DNA from: Sarcomyxa edulis | Lineage: Eukaryota > Basidiomycota > Agaricomycetes > Agaricales > Mycenaceae | Direction: 5' to 3' | Assembly: GCA_009761415.1 (NCBI GenBank) | Contig: QUOL01000015.1 | Coordinates: 711,156 to 775,155 of the forward strand | DNA: 64,000 bases | Shown here: piece by piece, positions 22,864-37,572 of the stretch | Position numbering within the stretch: the first letter of the stretch is position 1 | Layout of the letters: each line of letters opens with the position of its first letter | Notes under the pieces: generated by a model | Databases searched by the model: none | Told to the model about the DNA's origin: nothing | Seen by the model: the letters and a program-made list of their open reading frames with translations, nothing else | Position numbers and translations under genes: made by a program

Positions 22864-23420
22864 TATGTTTCTTATCCGGGAATAGGGCGCCCTATTCCAC
22901 TAACCCCGAGGTCATTTCAAGGCAAAACGGACGAAAAAGGTGACGGAATAGGGCGTTCAGTCACGAAATGTCACGGAATAGGGTGTTTTGTGACGGAATA
23001 GGGCGTTCGGTCACGGAATAGGGCGTCCTGTGACGGAATAGGGCGTTCTTTGACACAACAGTAGGAGCCAGAGCATTTTCCAAATAAGACACTGGCTTGT
23101 TATTTGGAACATCCAAGAATGCAAAAGCGAGTACCAAGACGTGTCTGAGAGAAAAGTAAAAAATCATGGATCAAAGAGGGAACCATCGAAGTGGAGAAGA
23201 CGTCAACCATACACCAAGACCAAAGTGAACGGTCAAAGCATCAGTTGCGACAAAAACGAAAAACCAACTCTGAGAGGCAAGACAAGAAGGCAATCAACCT
23301 TCAGCCGTGCAACCCCAAGATCGAGATGAAGTGTATGCATCAGAGACGCAAAAATATGAGATCAAAGAGGGAACCATCGAAGTGGACAGACCGATACAAG
23401 ACAAAGAACGGTCAAAACGC
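22864..23420 (+). repeat. Truncated unit 7 (557 bp), duplicate of unit 3
   Basis: It has the same length and breakpoint as unit 3. The offset of 5099 bp equals three full units plus one truncated unit, so the pair marks a duplicated block. Confidence 0.95.
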
Positions 23421-24931
23421 TATGTTTCTTATCCGGGAATAGGGCGCCCTATTCCACTAACCCCGAGGTCATTTCAAGGCAAAACGGACGAAAAAGGTGA
23501 CGGAATAGGGCGTTCAGTCACGAAATGTCACGGAATAGGGTGTTTTGTGACGGAATAGGGCGTTCGGTCACGGAATAGGGCGTCCTGTGACGGAATAGGG
23601 CGTTCTTTGACACAACAGTAGGAGCCAGAGCATTTTCCAAATAAGACACTGGCTTGTTATTTGGAACATCCAAGAATGCAAAAGCGAGTACCAAGACGTG
23701 TCTGAGAGAAAAGTAAAAATCATGGATCAAAGAGGGAACCATCGAAGTGGAGAAGACGTCAACCATACACCAAGACCAAAGTGAACGGTCAAAGCATCAG
23801 TTGCGACAAAAACGAAAAACCAACTCTGAGAGGCAAGACAAGAAGGCAATCAACCTTCAGCCGTGCAACCCCAAGATCGAGATGAAGTGTATGCATCAGA
23901 GACGCAAAAATATGAGATCAAAGAGGGAACCATCGAAGTGGACAGACCGATACAAGACAAAGAACGGTCAAAACGCAAGTGAAACAGGGATGAAGCCGTT
24001 AGACCCGTAATCGGAATCAGCCGCTACCCCCCCAGCTGGGACGTTAGGGTTGGGGTAGTTAGGCGGTTAGGGTTAGTGTTAGGCGTTAGGGTTAGTGTTA
24101 GGTGTTAGGGTTGAGGATCATATAAAAAAAAAGTGCGAGTTAGTATCAGAGTCAGAGTGTCAGTGTCAGTGTCAGTGCAGACATCAACTCACATACAAAA
24201 TCAAGATAGTCAGACAGTCAGTCAAGTGAGCAACCGACCTATCTCAAACAAGTCAACGAGCGACCGTTTCAAAAATAAAATGTGCATCACAATCAATTGT
24301 GGATCAAGTCAACAGAGTCAGTCAGACTCACATTCCAAATAAGATGACGCCCCACTATTTGAAACTGAGTCACCAACACCAGTCACCAACACCAAGTCTA
24401 GATGAATTGTGGATCAAGTCAACATAGTCAGACTCACATTCCAAATAAGACGACATCCCACTATTTGAAACTGAGTCACCAACACCAAGTCCAAGAAAAC
24501 TCTAACAGCCCACATTCCAAATAAGACGACACCCCACTATTTGAAACTGAGTCACCAACACCAAGTCTAAGATCAATTGTGGATCAAGTCAACATAGTCA
24601 GACTCACATTCCAAATAAGACGACATCCCACTATTTGGAAACTGAGTCACCAACACCAAGTCTGATGCTTAGAGTTACAATGTTTCAAATGAGATGACAC
24701 TCCACTATGACACCAAGTGAGTCCAAACTAACCCCGAGTAACTTCGAGCTGAAACAACACGGAAATAACCCCGTGTAACCCGAGTTCAAACGACATGGAA
24801 ATAACCCCGTGTAACCCCGAGCTCAAACAGCACAGAAATAACCCCGAGTAACCCCGAGCTCATTTACGACAAACGACAAGGAAACAACTCCAAGCTACCC
24901 CAGCGTCACGCTATGAGAAGCGACCGGATCA

Positions 24932-25701
24932 TATGTTTCTTATCCGGGAATAGGGCGCCCTATTCCACTAACCCCGAGGTCATTTCAAGGCAAAACGGAC
25001 GAAAAAGGTGACGGAATAGGGCGTTCAGTCACGAAATGTCACGGAATAGGGTGTTTTGTGACGGAATAGGGCGTTCGGTCACGGAATAGGGCGTCCTGTG
25101 ACGGAATAGGGCGTTCTTTGACACAACAGTAGGAGCCAGAGCATTTTCCAAATAAGACACTGGCTTGTTATTTGGAACATCCAAGAATGCAAAAGCGAGT
25201 ACCAAGACGTGTCTGAGAGAAAAGTAAAAAATCATGGATCAAAGAGGGAACCATCGAAGTGGAGAAGACGTCAACCATACACCAAGACCAAAGTGAACGG
25301 TCAAAGCATCAGTTGCGACAAAAACGAAAAACCAACTCTGAGAGGCAAGACAAGAAGGCAATCAACCTTCAGCCGTGCAACCCCAAGATCGAGATGAAGT
25401 GTATGCATCAGAGACGCAAAAATATGAGATCAAAGAGGGAACCATCGAAGTGGACAGACCGATACAAGACAAAGAACGGTCAAAACGCAAGTGAAACAGG
25501 GATGAAGCCGTTAGACCCGTAATCGGAATCAGCCGCTACCCCCCAGCTGGGACGTTAGGGTTGGGGTAGTTAGGCGGTTAGGGTTAGTGTTAGGCGTTAG
25601 GGTTAGTGTTAGGTGTTAGGGTTGAGGATCATATAAAAAAAAAGTGCGAGTTAGTATCAGAGTCAGAGTGTCAGTGTCAGTGTCAGTGCAGACATCAACT
25701 C
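24932..25701 (+). repeat. Truncated unit 9 (770 bp)
   Basis: It breaks after GACATCAACTC, downstream of the TTAGGG-like tract, and is joined to a new head. Confidence 0.95.
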
Positions 25702-28700
25702 TATGTTTCTTATCCGGGAATAGGGCGCCCTATTCCACTAACCCCGAGGTCATTTCAAGGCAAAACGGACGAAAAAGGTGACGGAATAGGGCGTTCAGTC
25801 ACGAAATGTCACGGAATAGGGTGTTTTGTGACGGAATAGGGCGTTCGGTCACGGAATAGGGCGTCCTGTGACGGAATAGGGCGTTCTTTGACACAACAGT
25901 AGGAGCCAGAGCATTTTCCAAATAAGACACTGGCTTGTTATTTGGAACATCCAAGAATGCAAAGCGAGTACCAAGACGTGTCTGAGAGAAAAGTAAAAAA
26001 TCATGGATCAAAGAGGAACCATCGAAGTGGAGAAGACGTCAACCATACACCAAGACCAAAGTGAACGGTCAAAGCATCAGTTGCGACAAAAACGAAAAAC
26101 CAACTCTGAGAGGCAAGACAAGAAGGCAATCAACCTTCAGCCGTGCAACCCCAAGATCGAGATGAAGTGTATGCATCAGAGACGCAAAAATATGAGATCA
26201 AAGAGGGAACCATCGAAGTGGACAGACCGATACAAGACAAAGAACGGTCAAAACGCAAGTGAAACAGGGATGAAGCCGTTAGACCCGTAATCGGAATCAG
26301 CCGCTACCCCCCCAGCTGGGACGTTAGGGTTGGGGTAGTTAGGCGGTTAGGGTTAGTGTTAGGCGTTAGGGTTAGTGTTAGGTGTTAGGGTTGAGGATCA
26401 TATAAAAAAAAAGTGCGAGTTAGTATCAGAGTCAGAGTGTCAGTGTCAGTGTCAGTGCAGACATCAACTCACATACAAAATCAAGATAGTCAGACAGTCA
26501 GTCAAGTGAGCAACCGACCTATCTCAAACAAGTCAACGAGCGACCGTTTCAAAAATAAAATGTGCATCACAATCAATTGTGGATCAAGTCAACAGAGTCA
26601 GTCAGACTCACATTCCAAATAAGATGACGCCCCACTATTTGAAACTGAGTCACCAACACCAGTCACCAACACCAAGTCTAAGATGAATTGTGGATCAAGT
26701 CAACATAGTCAGACTCACATTCCAAATAAGACGACATCCCACTATTTGAAACTGAGTCACCAACACCAAGTCCAAGAAAACTCTAACAGCCCACATTCCA
26801 AATAAGACGACACCCCACTATTTGAAACTGAGTCACCAACACCAAGTCTAAGATCAATTGTGGATCAAGTCAACATAGTCAGACTCACATTCCAAATAAG
26901 ACGACATCCCACTATTTGGAAACTGAGTCACCAACACCAAGTCTGATGCTTAGAGTTACAATGTTTCAAATGAGATGACACTCCACTATGACACCAAGTG
27001 AGTCCAAACTAACCCCGAGTAACTTCGAGCTGAAACAACACGGAAATAACCCCGTGTAACCCCGAGTTCAAACGACATGGAAATAACCCCGTGTAACCCC
27101 GAGCTCAAACAGCACAGAAATAACCCCGAGTAACCCCGAGCTCATTTACGACAAACGACAAGGAAACAACTCCAAGCTACCCCAGCGTCACGCTATGAGA
27201 AGCGACCGGATCATATGTTTCTTATCCGGGAATAGGGCGCCCTATTCCACTAACCCCGAGGTCATTTCAAGGCAAAACGGACGAAAAAGGTGACGGAATA
27301 GGGCGTTCAGTCACGAAATGTCACGGAATAGGGTGTTTTGTGACGGAATAGGGCGTTCGGTCACGGAATAGGGCGTCCTGTGACGGAATAGGGCGTTCTT
27401 TGACACAACAGTAGGAGCCAGAGCATTTTCCAAATAAGACACTGGCTTGTTATTTGGAACATCCCAAGAATGCAAAAGCGAGTACCAAGACGTGTCTGAG
27501 AGAAAAGTAAAAAATCATGGATCAAAGAGGGAACCATCGAAGTGGAGAAGACGTCAACCATACACCAAGACCAAAGTGAACGGTCAAAGCATCAGTTGCG
27601 ACAAAAACGAAAAACCAACTCTGAGAGGCAAGACAAGAAGGCAATCAACCTTCAGCCGTGCAACCCCAAGATCGAGATGAAGTGTATGCATCAGAGACGC
27701 AAAAATATGAGATCAAAGAGGGAACCATCGAAGTGGACAGACCGATACAAGACAAAGAACGGTCAAAACGCAAGTGAAACAGGGATGAAGCCGTTAGACC
27801 CGTAATCGGAATCAGCCGCTACCCCCCAGCTGGGACGTTAGGGTTGGGGTAGTTAGGCGGTTAGGGTTAGTGTTAGGCGTTAGGGTTAGTGTTAGGTGTT
27901 AGGGTTGAGGATCATATAAAAAAAAAGTGCGAGTTAGTATCAGAGTCAGAGTGTCAGTGTCAGTGTCAGTGCAGACATCAACTCACATACAAAATCAAGA
28001 TAGTCAGACAGTCAGTCAAGTGAGCAACCGACCTATCTCAAACAAGTCAACGAGCGACCGTTTCAAAAATAAAATGTGCATCACAATCAATTGTGGATCA
28101 AGTCAACAGAGTCAGTCAGACTCACATTCCAAATAAGATGACGCCCCACTATTTGAAACTGAGTCACCAACACCAGTCACCAACACCAAGTCTAAGATGA
28201 ATTGTGGATCAAGTCAACATAGTCAGACTCACATTCCAAATAAGACGACATCCCACTATTTGAAACTGAGTCACCAACACCAAGTCCAAGAAAACTCTAA
28301 CAGCCCACATTCCAAATAAGACGACACCCCACTATTTGAAACTGAGTCACCAACACCAAGTCTAAGATCAATTGTGGATCAAGTCAACATAGTCAGACTC
28401 ACATTCCAAATAAGACGACATCCCACTATTTGGAAACTGAGTCACCAACACCAAGTCTGATGCTTAGAGTTACAATGTTTCAAATGAGATGACACTCCAC
28501 TATGACACCAAGTGAGTCCAAACTAACCCCGAGTAACTTCGAGCTGAAACAACACGGAAATAACCCCGTGTAACCCCGAGTTCAAACGACATGGAAATAA
28601 CCCCGTGTAACCCCGAGCTCAAAACAGCACAGAAATAACCCGAGTAACCCCGAGCTCATTTACGACAAACGACAAGGAAACAACTCAAGCTACCCCAGCG

Positions 28701-30239
28701 TCACGCTATGAGAAGCGACCGGATCATATGTTTCTTATCCGGGAATAGGGCGCCCTATTCCACTAACCCGAGGTCATTTCAAGGCAAAACGGACGAAAAA
28801 GGTGACGGAATAGGGCGTTCAGTCACGAAATGTCACGGAATAGGGTGTTTTGTGACGGAATAGGGCGTTCGGTCACGGAATAGGGCGTCCTGTGACGGAA
28901 TAGGGCGTTCTTTGACACAACAGTAGGAGCCAGAGCATTTTCCAAATAAGACACTGGCTTGTTATTTGGAACATCCAAGAATGCAAAAGCGAGTACCAAG
29001 ACGTGTCTGAGAGAAAAGTAAAAAATCATGGATCAAAGAGGGAACCATCGAAGTGGAGAAGACGTCAACCATACACCAAGACCAAAGTGAACGGTCAAAG
29101 CATCAGTTGCGACAAAAACGAAAAACCAACTCTGAGAGGCAAGACAAGAAGGCAATCAACCTTCAGCCGTGCAACCCCAAGATCGAGATGAAGTGTATGC
29201 ATCAGAGACGCAAAAAATATGAGATCAAAGAGGGAACCATCGAAGTGGACAGACCGATACAAGACAAAGAACGGTCAAAACGCAAGTGAAACAGGGATGA
29301 AGCCGTTAGACCCGTAATCGGAATCAGCCGCTACCCCCCCAGCTGGGACGTTAGGTTGGGGTAGTTAGGCGGTTAGGGTTAGTGTTAGGCGTTAGGGTTA
29401 GTGTTAGGTGTTAGGGTTGAGGATCATATAAAAAAAAAGTGCGAGTTAGTATCAGAGTCAGAGTGTCAGTGTCAGTGTCAGTGGCAGACATCAACTCACA
29501 TACAAAATCAAGATAGTCAGACAGTCAGTCAAGTGAGCAACCGACCTATCTCAAACAAGTCAACGAGCGACCGTTTCAAAAATAAAATGTGCATCACAAT
29601 CAATTGTGGATCAAGTCAACAGAGTCAGTCAGACTCACATTCCAAATAGATGACGCCCCACTATTTGAAACTGAGTCACCAACACCAGTCACCAACACCA
29701 AGTCTAAGATGAATTGTGGATCAAGTCAACATAGTCAGACTCACATTCAAATAAGACGACATCCCACTATTTGAAACTGAGTCACCAACACCAAGTCCAA
29801 GAAAACTCTAACAGCCCACATTCCAAATAAGACGACACCCCACTATTTGAAACTGAGTCACCAACACCAAGTCTAAGATCAATTGTGGATCAAGTCAACA
29901 TAGTCAGACTCACATTCCAAATAAGACGACATCCCACTATTTGGAAACTGAGTCACCAACACCAAGTCTGATGCTTAGAGTTACAATGTTTCAAATGAGA
30001 TGACACTCCACTATGACACCAAGTGAGTCCAAACTAACCCCGAGTAACTTCGAGCTGAAACAACACGGAAATAACCCCGTGTAACCCCGAGTTCAAACGA
30101 CATGGAAATAACCCCGTGTAACCCCGAGCTCAAACAGCACAGAAATAACCCCGAGTAACCCCGAGCTCATTTACGACAAACGACAAGGAAACAACTCCAA
30201 GCTTACCCCAGCGTCACGCTATGAGAAGCGACCGGATCA

Positions 30240-31736
30240 TATGTTTCTTATCCGGGAATAGGGCGCCCTATTCCACTAACCCCGAGGTCATTTCAAGGCA
30301 AAACGGACGAAAAAGGTGACGGAATAGGGCGTTCAGTCACGAAATGTCACGGAATAGGGTGTTTTGTGACGGAATAGGGCGTTCGGTCACGGAATAGGGC
30401 GTCCTGTGACGGAATAGGGCGTTCTTTGACACAACAGTAGGAGCCAGAGCATTTTCCAAATAAGACACTGGCTTGTTATTTGGAACATCCAAGAATGCAA
30501 AAGCGAGTACCAAGACGTGTCTGAGAGAAAAGTAAAAAATCATGGATCAAAGAGGGAACCATCGAAGTGGAGAAGACGTCAACCATACACCAAGACCAAG
30601 TGAACGGTCAAAGCATCAGTTGCGACAAAAACGAAAAACCAACTCTGAGAGGCAAGACAAGAAGGCAATCAACCTTCAGCCGTGCAACCCCAAGATCGAG
30701 ATGAAGTGTATGCATCAGAGACGCAAAAATATGAGATCAAAGAGGGAACCATCGAAGTGGACAGACCGATACAAGACAAAGAACGGTCAAACGCAAGTGA
30801 AACAGGGATGAAGCCGTTAGACCCGTAATCGGAATCAGCCGCTACCCCCCAGCTGGGACGTTAGGGTTGGGGTAGTTAGGCCGGTTAGGGTTAGTGTTAG
30901 GCGTTAGGGTTAGTGTTAGGTGTTAGGGTTGAGGATCATATAAAAAAAAAGTGCGAGTTAGTATCAGAGTCAGAGTGTCAGTGTCAGTGTCAGTGCAGAC
31001 ATCAACTCACATACAAAATCAAGTAGTCGACAGTCAGTCAAGTGAGCAACCGACCTATCTCAAACAAGTCAACGAGCGACCGTTTCAAAAATAAAATGTG
31101 CATCACAATCAATTGTGGATCAAGTCAACAGAGTCAGTCAGACTCACATTCCAAATAAGATGACGCCCCACTATTTGAAACTGAGTCACCAACACCAGTC
31201 ACCAACACCAAGTCTAGATGAATTGTGGATCAAGTCAACATAGTCAGACTCACATTCCAAATAAGACGACATCCCACTATTTGAAACTGAGTCACCAACA
31301 CCATCCAAGAAACTCTAACAGCCCACATTCCAAATAAGACGACACCCCACTATTTGAAACTGAGTCACCAAACCAATCTAAGATCAATTGTGGATCAAGT
31401 CAACATAGTCAGACTCACATTCCAATAAGAGACATCCCACTATTGGAAACTGAGTCACCAACACAAGTCTGATGCTTAGAGTTACAATGTTTCAAATGAG
31501 ATGACACTCCACTATGACACAAGTGAGTCCAAACTAACCCGAGTAACTTCGAGCTGAAACAACACGGAAATAACCCCGTGTAACCCCGAGTTCAAACGAC
31601 ATGGAAATAACCCGTGTAACCCCGAGCTCAAACAGCACAGAAATAACCCCGAGTAACCCCGAGCTCATTTACGACAAACGACAAGGAAACAACTCCAAGC
31701 TACCCCAGCGTCACGCTATGAGAAGCGACCGGATCA
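30240..31736 (+). repeat. Unit 13 with many single-base deletions (1497 bp)
   Basis: Between about 31020 and 31620 more than ten single-base or dinucleotide losses are scattered relative to neighbouring units (for example AAGTAGTCGACAG for AAGATAGTCAGACAG, and AACCCGAG for AACCCCGAG). Substitutions are rare. This looks like uncorrected sequencing error rather than evolution. Confidence 0.7.
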
Positions 31737-34700
31737 TATGTTTCTTATCCGGGAATAGGGCGCCCTATTCCACTAACCCCGAGGTCATTTCAAGGCAAAA
31801 CGGACGAAAAAGGTGACGGAATAGGGCGTTCAGTCACGAAATGTCACGGAATAGGGTGTTTTGTGACGGAATAGGGCGTTCGGTCACGGAATAGGGCGTC
31901 CTGTGACGGAATAGGGCGTTCTTTGACACAACAGTAGGAGCCAGAGCATTTTCCAAATAAGACACTGGCTTGTTATTTGGAACATCCAAGAATGCAAAAG
32001 CGAGTACCAAGACGTGTCTGAGAGAAAAGTAAAAAATCATGGATCAAAGAGGGAACCATCGAAGTGGAGAAGACGTCAACCATACACCAAGACCAAAGTG
32101 AACGGTCAAAGCATCAGTTGCGACAAAAACGAAAAAACCAACTCTGAGAGGCAAGACAAGAAGGCAATCAACCTTCAGCCGTGCAACCCCAAGATCGAGA
32201 TGAAGTGTATGCATCAGAGACGCAAAAATATGAGATCAAAGAGGGAACCATCGAAGTGGACAGACCGATACAAGACAAAGAACGGTCAAAACGCAAGTGA
32301 AACAGGGATGAAGCCGTTAGACCCGTAATCGGAATCAGCCGCTACCCCCCCAGCTGGGACGTTAGGGTTGGGGTAGTTAGGCGGTTAGGGGTTAGTGTTA
32401 GGCGTTAGGGTTAGTGTTAGGTGTTAGGGTTGAGGATCATATAAAAAAAAAGTGCGAGTTAGTATCAGAGTCAGAGTGTCAGTGTCAGTGTCAGTGCAGA
32501 CATCAACTCACATACAAAATCAAGATAGTCAGACAGTCAGTCAAGTGAGCAACCGACCTATCTCAAACAAGTCAACGAGCGACCGTTTCAAAAATAAAAT
32601 GTGCATCACAATCAATTGTGGATCAAGTCAACAGAGTCAGTCAGACTCACATTCCAAATAAGATGACGCCCCACTATTTGAAACTGAGTCACCAACACCA
32701 GTCACCAACACCAAGTCTAAGATGAATTGTGGATCAAGTCAACATAGTCAGACTCACATTCCAAATAAGACGACATCCCACTATTTGAAACTGAGTCACC
32801 AACACCAAGTCCAAGAAAACTCTAACAGCCCACATTCCAAATAAGACGACACCCCACTATTTGAAACTGAGTCACCAACACCAAGTCTAAGATCAATTGT
32901 GGATCAAGTCAACATAGTCAGACTCACATTCCAAATAAGACGACATCCCACTATTTGGAAACTGAGTCACCAACACCAAGTCTGATGCTTAGAGTTACAA
33001 TGTTTCAAATGAGATGACACTCCACTATGACACCAAGTGAGTCCAAACTAACCCCGAGTAACTTCGAGCTGAAACAACACGGAAATAACCCCGTGTAACC
33101 CCGAGTTCAAACGACATGGAAATAACCCCGTGTAACCCCGAGCTCAAACAGCACAGAAATAACCCCGAGTAACCCCGAGCTCATTTACGACAAACGACAA
33201 GGAAACAACTCCAAGCTACCCCAGCGTCACGCTATGAGAAGCGACCGGATCATATGTTTCTTATCCGGGATAGGGCGCCCTATTCCACTAACCCCGAGGT
33301 CATTTCAAGGCAAAACGGACGAAAAAGGTGACGGAATAGGGCGTTCAGTCACGAAATGTCACGGAATAGGGTGTTTTGTGACGGAATAGGGCGTTCGGTC
33401 ACGGAATAGGGCGTCCTGTGACGGAAATAGGGCGTTCTTTGACACAACAGTAGGAGCCAGAGCATTTTCCAAATAAGACACTGGCTTGTTATTTGGAACA
33501 TCCAAGAATGCAAAAGCGAGTACCAAGACGTGTCTGAGAGAAAAGTAAAAATCATGGATCAAAGAGGGAACCATCGAAGTGGAGAAGACGTCAACCATAC
33601 ACCAAGACCAAAGTGAACGGTCAAAGCATCAGTTGCGACCAAAAACGAAAAACCAACTCTGAGAGGCAAGACAAGAAGGCAATCAACCTTCAGCCGTGCA
33701 ACCCCAAGATCGAGATGAAGTGTATGCATCAGAGACGCAAAAATATGAGATCAAAGAGGGAACCATCGAAGTGGACAGACCGATACAAGACAAAGAACGG
33801 TCAAAACGCAAGTGAAACAGGGATGAAGCCGTTAGACCCGTAATCGGAATCAGCCGCTACCCCCCCAGCTGGGACGTTAGGGTTGGGGTAGTTAGGCGGT
33901 TAGGGTTAGTGTTAGGCGTTAGGGTTAGTGTTAGGTGTTAGGGTTGAGGATCATATAAAAAAAAGTGCGAGTTAGTATCAGAGTCAGAGTGTCAGTGTCA
34001 GTGTCAGTGCAGACATCAACTCACATACAAAATCAAGATAGTCAGACAGTCAGTCAAGTGAGCAACCGACCTATCTCAAACAAGTCAACGAGCGACCGTT
34101 TCAAAAATAAAATGTGCATCACAATCAATTGTGGATCAAGTCAACAGAGTCAGTCAGACTCACATTCCAAATAAGATGACGCCCCACTATTTGAAACTGA
34201 GTCACCAACACCAGTCACCAACACCAAGTCTAAGATGAATTGTGGATCAAGTCAACATAGTCAGACTCACATTCCAAATAAGACGACATCCCACTATTTG
34301 AAACTGAGTCACCAACACCAAGTCCAAGAAAACTCTAACAGCCCACATTCCAAATAAGACGACACCCCACTATTGAAACTGAGTCACCAACACCAAGTCT
34401 AAGATCAATTGTGGATCAAGTCAACATAGTCAGACTCACATTCCAAATAAGACGACATCCCACTATTTGGAAACTGAGTCACCAACACCAAGTCTGATGC
34501 TTAGAGTTACAATGTTTCAAATGAGATGACACTCCACTATGACACCAAGTGAGTCCAAACTAACCCCGAGTAACTTCGAGCTGAAACAACACGGAAATAA
34601 CCCCGTGTAACCCCGAGTTCAAACGACATGGAAATAACCCCGTGTAACCCCGAGCTCAAACAGCACAGAAATAACCCCGAGTAACCCCGAGCTCATTTAC

Positions 34701-36277
34701 GACAAACGACAAGGAAACAACTCCAAGCTACCCCAGCGTCACGCTATGAGAAGCGACCGGATCATATGTTTCTTATCCGGGAATAGGGCGCCCTATTCCA
34801 CTAACCCCGAGGTCATTTCAAGGCAAAACGGACGAAAAAGGTGACGGAATAGGGCGTTCAGTCACGAAATGTCACGGAATAGGGTGTTTTGTGACGGAAT
34901 AGGGCGTTCGGTCACGGAATAGGGCGTCCTGTGACGGAATAGGGCGTTCTTTGACACAACAGTAGGAGCCAGAGCATTTTCCAAATAAGACACTGGCTTG
35001 TTATTTGGAACATCCAAGAATGCAAAAGCGAGTACCAAGACGTGTCTGAGAGAAAAGTAAAAAATCATGGATCAAAGAGGGAACCATCGAAGTGGAGAAG
35101 ACGTCAACCATACACCAAGACCAAAGTGAACGGTCAAAGCATCAGTTGCGACAAAACGAAAAACCAACTCTGAGAGGCAGACAAGAAGGCAATCAACCTT
35201 CAGCCGTGCAACCCCAAGATCGAGATGAAGTGTATGCATCAGAGACGCAAAAATATGAGATCAAAGAGGGAACCATCGAAGTGGACAGACCGATACAAGA
35301 CAAAGAACGGTCAAAACGCAAGTGAAACAGGGATGAAGCCGTTAGACCCGTAATCGGAATCAGCCGCTACCCCCCCAGCTGGGACGTTAGGGTTGGGGTA
35401 GTTAGGCGGTTAGGGTTAGTGTTAGGCGTTAGGGTTAGTGTTAGGTGTTAGGGTTGAGGATCATATAAAAAAAAAGTGCGAGTTAGTATCAGAGTCAGAG
35501 TGTCAGTGTCAGTGTCAGTGCAGACATCAACTCACATACAAAATCAAGATAGTCAGACAGTCAGTCAAGTGAGCAACCGACCTATCTCAAACAAGTCAAC
35601 GAGCGACCGTTTCAAAAATAAAATGTGCATCACAATCAATTGTGGATCAAGTCAACAGAGTCAGTCAGACCCACATTCCAAATAAGATGACGCCCCCACT
35701 ATTTGAAACTGAGTCACCAACACCAGTCACCAACACCAAGTCTAAGATGAATTGTGGATCAAGTCAACATAGTCAGACTCACATTCCAAATAAGACGACA
35801 TCCCACTATTTGAAACTGAGTCACCAACACCAAGTCCAAGAAAACTCTAACAGCCCACATTCCAAATAAGACGACACCCCACTATTTGAAACTGAGTCAC
35901 CAACACCAAGTCTAAGATCAATTGTGGATCAAGTCAACATAGTCAGACTCACATTCCAAATAAGACGACATCCCACTATTTGGAAACTGAGTCACCAACA
36001 CCAAGTCTGATGCTTAGAGTTACAATGTTTCAAATGAGATGACACTCCACTATGACACCAAGTGAGTCCAAACTAACCCCGAGTAACTTCGAGCTGAAAC
36101 AACACGGAAATAACCCCGTGTAACCCCGAGTTCAAACGACATGGAAATAACCCCGTGTAACCCCGAGCTCAAACAGCACAGAAATAACCCCGAGTAACCC
36201 CGAGCTCATTTACGACAAACGACAAGGAAACAACTCCAAGCTACCCCAGCGTCACGCTATGAGAAGCGACCGGATCA

Positions 36278-37572
36278 TATGTTTCTTATCCGGGAATAGG
36301 GCGCCCTATTCCACTAACCCCGAGGTCATTTCAAGGCAAAACGGACGAAAAAGGTGACGGAATAGGGCGTTCAGTCACGAAATGTCACGGAATAGGGTGT
36401 TTTGTGACGGAATAGGGCGTTCGGTCACGGAATAGGGCGTCCTGTGACGGAATAGGGCGTTCTTTGACACAACAGTAGGAGCCAGAGCATTTTCCAAATA
36501 AGACACTGGCTTGTTATTTGGAACATCCAAGAATGCAAAGCGAGTACCAAGACGTGTCTGAGAGAAAAGTAAAAAATCATGGATCAAAGAGGGAACCATC
36601 GAAGTGGAGAAGACGTCAACCATACACCAAGACCAAAGTGAACGGTCAAAGCATCAGTTGCGACAAAAACGAAAAACCAACTCTGAGAGGCAAGACAAGA
36701 AGGCAATCAACCTTCAGCCGTGCAACCCCAAGATCGAGATGAAGTGTATGCATCAGAGACGCAAAAATATGAGATCAAAGAGGGAACCATCGAAGTGGAC
36801 AGACCGATACAAGACAAAGAACGGTCAAAACGCAAGTGAAACAGGGATGAAGCCGTTAGACCCGTAATCGGAATCAGCCGCTACCCCCCCAGCTGGGACG
36901 TTAGGGTTGGGGTAGTTAGGCGGTTAGGGTTAGTGTTAGGCGTTAGGGTTAGTGTTAGGTGTTAGGGTTGAGGATCATATAAAAAAAAAGTGCGAGTTAG
37001 TATCAGAGTCAGAGTGTCAGTGTCAGTGTCAGTGCAGACATCAACTCACATACAAAATCAAGATAGTCAGACAGTCAGTCAAGTGAGCAACCGACCTATC
37101 TCAAACAAGTCAACGAGCGACCGTTTCAAAAATAAAATGTGCATCACAATCAATTGTGGATCAAGTCAACAGAGTCAGTCAGACTCACATTCCAAATAAG
37201 ATGACGCCCCACTATTTGAAACTGAGTCACCAACACCAGTCACCAACACCAAGTCTAAGATGAATTGTGGATCAAGTCAACATAGTCAGACTCACATTCC
37301 AAATAAGACGACATCCCACTATTTGAAACTGAGTCACCAACACCAAGTCCAAGAAAACTCTAACAGCCCACATTCCAAATAAGACGACACCCCACTATTT
37401 GAAACTGAGTCACCAACACCAAGTCTAAGATCAATTGTGGATCAAGTCAACATAGTCAGACTCACATTCCAAATAAGACGACATCCCACTATTTGGAAAC
37501 TGAGTCACCAACACCAAGTCTGATGCTTAGAGTTACAATGTTTCAAATGAGATGACACTCCACTATGACACC
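36278..37572 (+). repeat. Truncated unit 17 (1295 bp)
   Basis: It breaks after CTATGACACC, before the TAACCCC blocks, and is followed directly by a new head. Confidence 0.95.
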
